Origin: Bombyx mori
Lineage: Eukaryota; Arthropoda; Insecta; Lepidoptera; Bombycidae
Reading direction: 5' to 3'
Assembly (NCBI RefSeq): GCF_030269925.1
Contig: NC_085112.1
Span: forward strand, 8,681,501 to 8,745,500
DNA: 64,000 bases
Below, one piece after another: positions 11,873 to 20,800 of this stretch. Position 1 is the stretch's first letter, and the number at the start of each line of letters is the position of its first letter. The position numbers and the translations under genes are program-made. Under the pieces are notes generated by a model that did no database searches, was not told the origin of the DNA, and saw only the letters and a list, made by a program, of their open reading frames with translations.

Positions 11873-14800
11873 CTGTAACAAATAAAATAAAAAAGTTATT
11901 AGACAAAATGAAGATAATTTTGTGCTACTATCAGTAATTTCATAGTTGGAAAAAATCCGAAAATGCATGTTTTATACTTCCTTCACATTTCTAAGCTAGA
12001 TGGAGTTTTTATAAGACGTAATTATATTCTGATTCGCTTTAGCTTATATTTTTACAAACATCTGTCATCAAACGTTCGTAACAGTTTTAAATATTTTTAA
12101 GCTGCAGATGGAAATTCCGAAACATAACTCATTGCTAACCATTTCTGCCTCTAAGCTGACATGCGTTATGGAATAGCCACTGTGCAATGCAATTGAGATT
12201 TGGACCTCATGGGCTTTGGGCTCGGGTTTTCACTAAGGAAACCGTGAGCAATTACAATAAAAAAAAAACTAACTGATCCATGATGCCATTTCTTCGGACA
12301 CTGCTTCAGTTGAATTAGCCTCCTTTCTCAACTGCGGTATGACGACATTGGGTATTCCGTAGCATAATCCAAGAACGAAATATATTGAACAAACACCACT
12401 TGTTATAAAAAGCTGAAACAAACAACGGTATCATGGAACTGTGTATAAATGATATGTAATCATTTTATAATGCTATATATCTATTTATCAATATACATAA
12501 AATAAAGCAATGGAATCTTGTGCGTCTGTATATTTCAATTTTAAAATAGCTAAAGAGTAATATAGTATGAGCTAGCGATTTAAGATTATTTTCTGTGTAT
12601 CTTTTTGTTTGTTCCCCCTTTTTTTTTTTTTTTTTGGTATCGATGGGGAATCCTAGTCTTTACGGATACCCTGCCGACGGGGGTCGGACCGGGTTATGTC
12701 GGACTCCACGCCTCCGGTGGAAGAAAGAGGAAGAAGTCGCGAACCCAGGTCCGCGCCCTCAACCAATTGGTCCACGGAGACTACGCCTTTAGAAAGGCGC
12801 GCTGGGCTAAGTTCAGCTCTCGCCAAACCCGCCCAGCTTAACGACTACCGACTAAACCCCAACGAGCTCCTCCACTCCGGCTGGGCGGGGACCCAGGTAC
12901 CGCCATGTGCGCGCCATAGGCCCGCCTTTTTGTTTGTTCCCCTACATCTTTTTTTTTTTTTTTTTTTTTTTTTTTATGATTGAAGGATTACTGGTGGCCC
13001 GGAGGCCTTTCCAGCTTCACCAGGACAGGTGGGCGAGCAAATGCTCAGCCAGGAGGGGTGGGATTTGCTAACAACTGCCCGAGCGCCTCCGAAGGAGACC
13101 TAACAACTCAAGAGCAGTTGCTTCGCGAATGAATCTACTACCGGATCGGAATCGCGACCCACTGAGAAGATCCGGCGAGAAACTCAGCGGGCTGATGCAT
13201 GGGTTAGGCTGCACGTCGACCTCTTTGTCGAGTTCGACGCGTACGGTTACCGGGGTTCCTCAGCCTGCTCCTAGTGTTAGAGCTGAAGGTATCTAATGCA
13301 AGAGTTATTGGATCTGATGGATCCGTAAGGACGTGTCTAGGGCGACGACGGTGACTTGCTCCTGCGTGATCAGGATTCGGGGAGTAGTCAGCGGCAGCAA
13401 CGATAAGACGATTATCATGACGCATAGCCTTATCGAAGTAACGTTCCGACACTGACTTCATGTGTTTGCGGATCGATTCGAGGCCCAGGTCGTCGTGTAG
13501 GTCGACGTTCCTCACGAACCACGGAGCCCCGACGGCTAACCTGCAAAAGCGGGATTGTAGGGATTGGAGGGTGTCTATGTGTGTGCGGGCCGCGTGAGCG
13601 AACACCACACTCGCGTAAGTCATGACGGGCCTTATGCAAGTTTTGTAAAGTGTCACCTTGTTCCGAAGGGACATTTTACTCCGCTTACAGATCATGGGAT
13701 AGAGTCTGCCGAGAATAAATGCGGCACGATCGCGGACTGTTTTTATATGCGGGCGGAATGTCATGGATGCATCCAGGGTGACTCCCAGGTACTTGACCTT
13801 CCTAGCCCAGGGTATAGGTTGGCCGAAGAGGGTGATCGGGGGTGTGATATTTCTCCTCCTAATGCGGGAGGAAATAAGCGGTGAGTTTCCCCTTTGAAAT
13901 AACACTGCTGTGCTTTTCGCTGGGTTGATGTCTATGCGCCATTTTCGGAACCACTGTCCGAGGGTTAACGCTGCACTCTGGAGCTTACTCGCGATTAGGG
14001 ACTTGTTTCTACTTGAGTAGTAAACGGTTGTGTCGTCAGCGAATAAGGCTAGCTGAGTCGGCGGCGACCGGGGAATATCGTTAATAAATAAACTAAATAG
14101 GAGCGGAGAGAGAACGGAGCCTTGCGGGACTCCAGCCGTGAGTGGTCGCGGGGAGGAGCGGGTTCCCTCTACTCGATATCGAAAAGAGCGGTTAGACAAG
14201 AAGTCTCGTATGATGAGCACGAGACTATCCGGTACGCCCATGTTGAAAAGTTTGAAAATCAAACCGTTGTGCCAGACTTTGTCGAACGCTTTTGCGACGT
14301 CGAAGAAGAGGGCTCCCGTATAGATCGGTTTTGGTCGGTTAAGTCCTACAAGAATGTGCTCCGTGAGGCGGTGCACCTGTTGTACGCATGAGTGATTTGC
14401 ACGGAATCCGAATTGTTCATCGATGAGAATGCCCTTTGATGAGACGAAGTCTCTGAGGCGTTTGTAGAGCAAACGCTCATACAGTTTGCCCAGAGACATG
14501 AGGAGGCTAATCGGGCGGTAACTCGTCGGATGATTTTTTGGTTTACCGGGTTTATGTATGCCGATAACGTCTGCTTCTTTCCACACCGCGGGAAAGATAC
14601 AGTTCGCCATAGCGGCATTGAAAATAGATGCCAACATCACGATGAGTTGGATGGGTAGAAGTTTAATAACGCGGTTAGATATACCGTCGGAACCGGGAGC
14701 CTTGCGAGGACGTAGGTCTTTGATCAGGTCTTTAACTTCCATTGGGGTGACGGGTGGTAACGCATCCGAGGGTGGCAAGGAGGCTCTGCGTTCTACCTCA

Positions 14801-17800
14801 CTGTCTACTAATTCTACATGAACAGGGTCCGCGGATTGAATGCTGGGCGTGCACTGGGTTTGCAATGTATCGGCCAGCAGCTCTGCTTTTTCGTCATCAT
14901 CAAACGCCGCGAGTCGACCTGAGGGGCCTACGAGGGGGGGCATAGTTACAACCGTATCCGATTTGAGAGTACGAGCTAAACGGTAGTAAGACCTTTGAGA
15001 GGGCGCGAGTCCTTCTAAGAAATCAGACCACCTAGCATCTCGGATTTCGGCGATGCGAGACTTTACGTCGCGTTGTAGGGCACGCATTCGAATACGATTT
15101 TCCATGGTAGGATACCTATCGTAGGCGCGGATCGAAGCGTTCTTAGCTCTAAGGAGTTCCCTAATATCGTCGGGCAATTCGAAGCGGTGAAGGAAGTCCT
15201 CCGCTACAACTTGCTTCGATGACCTATCTAATGTCGAGGTAATGTGTGACGTTAGGATGTCTATGGCTTCAGCGGTATCCTGAAGAGACGGGGTAGAGTC
15301 CGGGCTAAACGGGAGCGATGGTGGATCAGATTCAGCCAGGCTGATGCCCAGCGTGTGCCAATCCACCACAGTCCTCGTGACGGGAACGGAATCGGGAGCG
15401 CGACCGAGTTTCATAACGACGGGACGGTGGTCTGAATCTAACTCTGAAACTACTTCGATCGAGTGTAAGCGCAGAGCTACGTTTTTTAATAACGCTATGT
15501 CGAGTATATCCGGGCGATGCGTGATATTTAGCGGGTAGTGAGTCGGGGTTAGCGGAGCGATGATATCGAAGGCGAGATCATCAACTAGCGCGTCGAGCCG
15601 CCTGCCATTAGGGGTTGTGGTGTGAGAATTCCACCTGATGTGTTTACAATTTAGGTCGCCCGCCAGAATGACAGAGCTTCCCATGCTGAGCAGCGCCTCG
15701 ATATCACTGCTTAGAACAATCTTATCCGGTGGAAGATAAACGGACGCGATAACGATCGGCGCGTGTCCCGTCAGTGAGATTCGGCATACTGATGCTTCGA
15801 TGTTAACGAGCGCGGGGGGATCGAGCGGGATGCAGTGCAAGGCTCTTCTGTAGTAGATGACGGTACCACCACCACGAGCAGTGAGCCTGTCGTTCCTAAC
15901 CATGTTATAGTTCGCGATTTTAGGGTCGCGGCGCGCGGGCTTAAGTAGAGTCTCCTGTACTAAAAATATGTCAATTTGATGGTCACGCAAAAAATCACAA
16001 ACCTGATCACGTTGATTTGCGAGACCGTATGCGTTAAAAAATCCTATTGTTACGGATAGGGGTTTCAGCCTACTTTTGTACGCCATTGATTACCGGCGGA
16101 GTGAGGGGAGGACGTACGTATTTAACGACGCGTATACGTCGGCGTATTCTTGCACAACGGCGATGAAGTGCTGTGCAGTGGAGGCGGCGCGGATGGCGTC
16201 ACCTAAAGCGTTAACGCGCTCAAAGTTAATCGATTGAAAGAAGTCGATCGCTAGAGCAAGATTGTCGGACGCTGTCGGAGGGCAATTCGCGGGGGAGGGG
16301 CGTATCGCGGGGGCGGGACGAATCGCGGAGGAGGGAGTTGTAGCCGTGTTCGTGTACGGCAGCGGTTTCGCCCAGGCCGAGCCACTGGGCACCGGCGCCG
16401 GAACGAATGCTGGCTTAGCCTGCGACACAGAGGGTGCCGAGGCTTTGATGTCTGGGTGGGAAGCTCGGAGGCGGTTTTGGCGGGCGACGCGGCGATTTAT
16501 TTTCGGGGCTCGGGGGCATCCGCGGTAATTTGCGGGGTGACCCTGTGTTCGACACAGGACGCAGCTAGGCGGTTCCGTCGCGGTTTTTTGATCGCGAGTG
16601 CAAAGGGCCGTAGCGTGATCGCCTAGACACTTGACGCATCGGGGGCGCGCGTGACAGTTACGGGAAGAATGCCCGTACAGTTGACAGTTATGGCACTGGC
16701 TAGGAGTGCCTTTTTTATGGGGGGCTTCGACGGCGATACCGGAGAGCCTACAGACGGTACGTATGTTAAAAATTTGCTTACCCTCGGGGGTAGGCTGGAG
16801 GGCGACTAGAACCATATTATATGGCTCCCTACCGCGGCCGGTGTGCATGCGGTGCACTGAATTTACTGGTAGGCCTTGTTCCAGAAGGTCGGCCTTGACG
16901 AGTTCGGCATCCAACTCTTTAGGGATGCCACGTATGACGGCACGAAGTTCGCGCTCCTCCTGGAGCGTATACGTATGGAAACTTATACGCTCCTTACGGA
17001 GGTAAGAAGAGAGGGCCCTATGGTCGTCGGGTGTTTGAACCTTAATTTGAATGCCGTTCGCGAGGTTACGGGCATTCGTGAAATTAATATTTTTGGCCTT
17101 AAGGGCCAGGGAAACTCGTTCCCAGGCTGCCTTCTCTTGAAGGATTACCGGGGGAGGGGCTTGGATTTTCTTTTGTACTACCGGGCGCGGCGACGGTGTA
17201 GCACGGGCAGGGGGAGCAACGGGGGTCGGTGGACGGAGGCGCGACGCGTTCGCGGCTCTGCTTACTTTGGCGGCCGCGGGAGCTCGGGCTTCCGCAGCGC
17301 GCCTCTTACCTTTTTGGACTACTGTGAATCCATCAGTCGAGGGGGCGGGGGAAAGATCGACCTCCATGTCCGACTCCGAGTCGGATGAAGAGGAGGGCGC
17401 GGGCGACCCGCAGGCGGGCGTTTTAGAGGGCGCGGGGTTGACGGTCGCGACGGAGGCCACGGACAATCGCTCGGGGGCAGAGGACGGCGCGGGCGCGATG
17501 GAGGCCGCGGATGAACGCGTGGACGCGACGTGTGCTGCGGATGAGCGCAGGGCTGGAACCGAGACCGCAGCGATCGACGCGGGAGCTTTGCTCGCGAGTA
17601 TTGGGGACACGGGAGCGGCGGGCGCGACGGAGACCGCTTCTGAGTTCGCGGCGTGATTGGCCTTAAATTCTAAAAATTCGGCCGATAATGTCGGGTACCT
17701 CAGACGGAGGAATTCCGCGAACAGATCGATCGTGGACTCCATTGTAACTGTCACGTGCCCAGGGGGGGCTACCCCGGGACTTTAAACACACTCGCCTTAC

Positions 17801-20800
17801 GGCGAGGCCCCAAAACTATAATAATCACGATTAATTACGGCACACAACCGTCCGTTCACAAACGGGCCACTAAGTTGCTGAACGAATTCCAGGAATTTAG
17901 GGGTCCGCCCGTTCACAAACGGCGGTGCGACGCAATTAGCACAGGTAGTCACTTCCGAGAAAACACTTGGACGCCAGATGTGCCACGAACCGAGGTCGGG
18001 CGATCGAACGAACAATGAGCACGTCAGCACGCGGCGAGTGCTTGGATCGGAATGTCCCTACATCTCCGGAACTATGGATGGAGATTAATTTTGAACAGAA
18101 CATAAGCTCTATTTAAAATTTAGTAGGAATATATTTTTGTACACTGTTAATTGTTACATAGTAAATACATAATATAGAAGTAATTATCTGTTGGGTTTTC
18201 GTGCCCAAGCCACGTAACCAATATTAACGAAATTATTTATGAAAATAGTTTTAACTTTGGAAAGCAATACAAACTTCATTATTTAACTGTTTCATCTCAC
18301 TGAACACGATTCTCCGCCCACTCGAAATAAAGTCTACATAAGCGATGCCGCGTCCAAAGAACTAGTTTTAAAAAACAGCTACATCTTTATCAGCGTGACC
18401 CTCCAATGACATAATTATTGCACTTCATCGAACCTTGTAGACCTTAGCTATCAGCAAAAAACAAGTCGAACAATCGTCTGAATAATAAAGTAATTTTACA
18501 ATGTATTTCAATACATTGTAATTCATGTTAATTGTCTTTTGTTTTTTAAACTTGAGAGTAACCTAACGATAAGATTTCTAAATACTCATTAGCTGACTAC
18601 GTTAGCATTCGTAAGATAAAATTCCTATTTACTCATTAACAAATTTAGTTATTGACTTGCTCGTTATGCTTAAGTCAAAACGTCGTCTACTTAGTTTTGC
18701 TAAAAAATCCGGGTTACGAACTAAATTTAAAACGCTTTAAAGCCTTCGTCAAACAGAACGCGTACTTAGCGCCGCGTACTTAACGTCGCGTACTTAACGT
18801 CGCGCTCTTCAAATTGACTAGATGAGTCTAACGCTCCTTGACGCAGCGCATTCGCCAAATCATAGTGCCTTTCGATAGCAGTGTGAAAATTGAAAAGTAT
18901 TAAGAAATCGAGTTATTCAGATGTGGCATTGTATAAGCATGGGTATTTTCTAACTATTTATATCATTTTTTCGGGCATTATCTAGTATTTTAATACACAT
19001 TCACTCGGACGCGAAAATTAAATTTGTAAAAAATTACGACGCCTGACGTCAAAGCGTCTTAACGCCGCGACAGAGCGCTGCGTACTTATAGCGCTGGGTC
19101 TCTGTTTGACGGTATGTTACCATGGTATTACAACACATCTCGGCGTCATAGCGCGGCGTTAGCTTAGCGCTCTGACGCGCGCTAATTACGCGTTCTGTTT
19201 GACGAAGGCTTTAAACTTTGATCGGCGCTGTTCAGATTGGTATTGACATCAGCAAATAATAGAACAATAATGTATTATTACTTGAGGATTAACGAACAAT
19301 TGTAATTCTTGTCGATGAATTGTATATTTTTTTTTTATTGTCCTTGTAGGCAGACCAGCACACGGCCCACCTGATGGTGAGTGGTTACCGTCGCCCATAG
19401 ACTTCAGCAATGCCAGGGGCAGAGCCGAGCCGCTGCCTACCGCAATATCAATACGGTCATTAATCTGAATATAAAAGTTTTGTTTTATTCTATTTCGTAG
19501 ATGAGTGAAAGATCTCATGGCTCACCTGACCACCAGTTACCAGAGTCCATAGACTTCACATCGTGAATGCGGCCACCCCCTTAAAATAACTGTCCCAACC
19601 CTTCAAACCAGAATGCATACTAAAAGATTTTTTGCGGATTTGGTTACTTTAACATGATGCTCCCTCAACGTGTAAGTAATTCGGTGAACATGTATAAAGT
19701 ATTTATTTCCTTAAAATGATTGGTACCTGACTCCTAGATTTGGTCTTTGGTATAAGCGCATCGCTCCATACGCTCCATGCAACGAGCGATTAATACATAG
19801 GTAGGTGGACGAGCTCACGGCCTACCTGATATTAAGTGAACCGTAGCCCATAAATATCTACAACGTAAATACCGTGAGACATGAGTTTTAGGTCTCAGTA
19901 TAGTTAAAACGGCTGCCCCACTCTTCAAACCGAAAAGCATTACTGCGTCATGGCAAAAATAAGTAGGTTGGTGGTAGCTACCCGTGGGGACTCACAGGAC
20001 GTCTTACCACCAATAATTACGACTACACAATGTTATTCCTTCATCATGGAAGTCAATCGTGAAAATTGGTACCTGTCAGCAGGATTCAAACACCGGTGCA
20101 TCGCAAGACAGAAATGCACCGGACGTCTTAATCCTTTAGGCCACGTCTTCGTAACGACTTCACCTACGATGACCTCGTCTTTTCTCAAAGTGATCGGACG
20201 GCAGATAGATAACCGCCTCCTAACATTATGTTTTTTTCCACTGTTTGTTTAATTGTGAACATTTTAATCGTAAAGGTATGTATGTACCTATCGAAATATT
20301 TGAAGATGAACTGACTTCACTAAGCCGGCTATTGACGATACAAATGTTTCAGATGTAACTTATTTAATTGTTTCCACTGTTTGTTTAGTTGTAAACATTT
20401 TATTCATAAAAGTACCGATCGTAAAATTTGAAGGTCAAATGACCTCACTAAGCCTGCTTCTGTCGATACAGGTGTTCCAGATGTAAAATAGAAAATCACA
20501 TCTCATATTTGTGGTGGCGATTAAAGCATAATATTTTTTCACTGAATCCTATTTGTTTTTAATTTTTTAATTTTTTTTTTTTTTCATCTTAGATGTCAGT
20601 ATGACACACTTGTTGAATGTCAAAATACAAATAACAATGTTAACTCTACCACCGGTTCCAAAAAAAGCCACAGTCCTGAGAAGAACCGGCGAAACAAACT
20701 CAGCGGGCTTTTTTTTTGTTTTTTCTCAAATATTTTCTTTTTTTTAAATAAATAGAAATATTCACAATTAAAGAAAAAACAAGTCAAAAAAAATACAATT

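Larger units (their letters stand above)
12950..18055 (-). mobile_element. Full-length jockey-clade non-LTR retrotransposon
   Basis: About 5.1 kb, with poly(A) tail (read as T, 12950-12975), 3' UTR (12976-13203), ORF2, ORF1 and a 313-nt 5' leader. Both ends touch the same 10-bp sequence, ccctacatct (12940-12949 and 18056-18065), so both boundaries are real and the copy is not 5'-truncated. ORF1 and ORF2 are open throughout, so this copy may be mobilisation-competent or recently so. It lies in intron 1 of the transporter gene in the same sense as the gene. The jockey assignment rests on the Gag type (PRE/C2HC plus three zinc knuckles) and an EN-RT ORF2 without RNase H. Confidence 0.9.

Noticed and set aside
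16262..17656. Long open frames antisense to jockey ORF1 (for example 16876-17388)
   Set aside because: GC-rich sequence depletes stops on the opposite strand; products have no domains and ORF1 explains the region.
17755..18055. HDV-like self-cleaving ribozyme at the 5' end of the jockey element
   Set aside because: Such ribozymes occur in some non-LTR leaders, but I could not fit the nested double-pseudoknot at either 5' end by eye.
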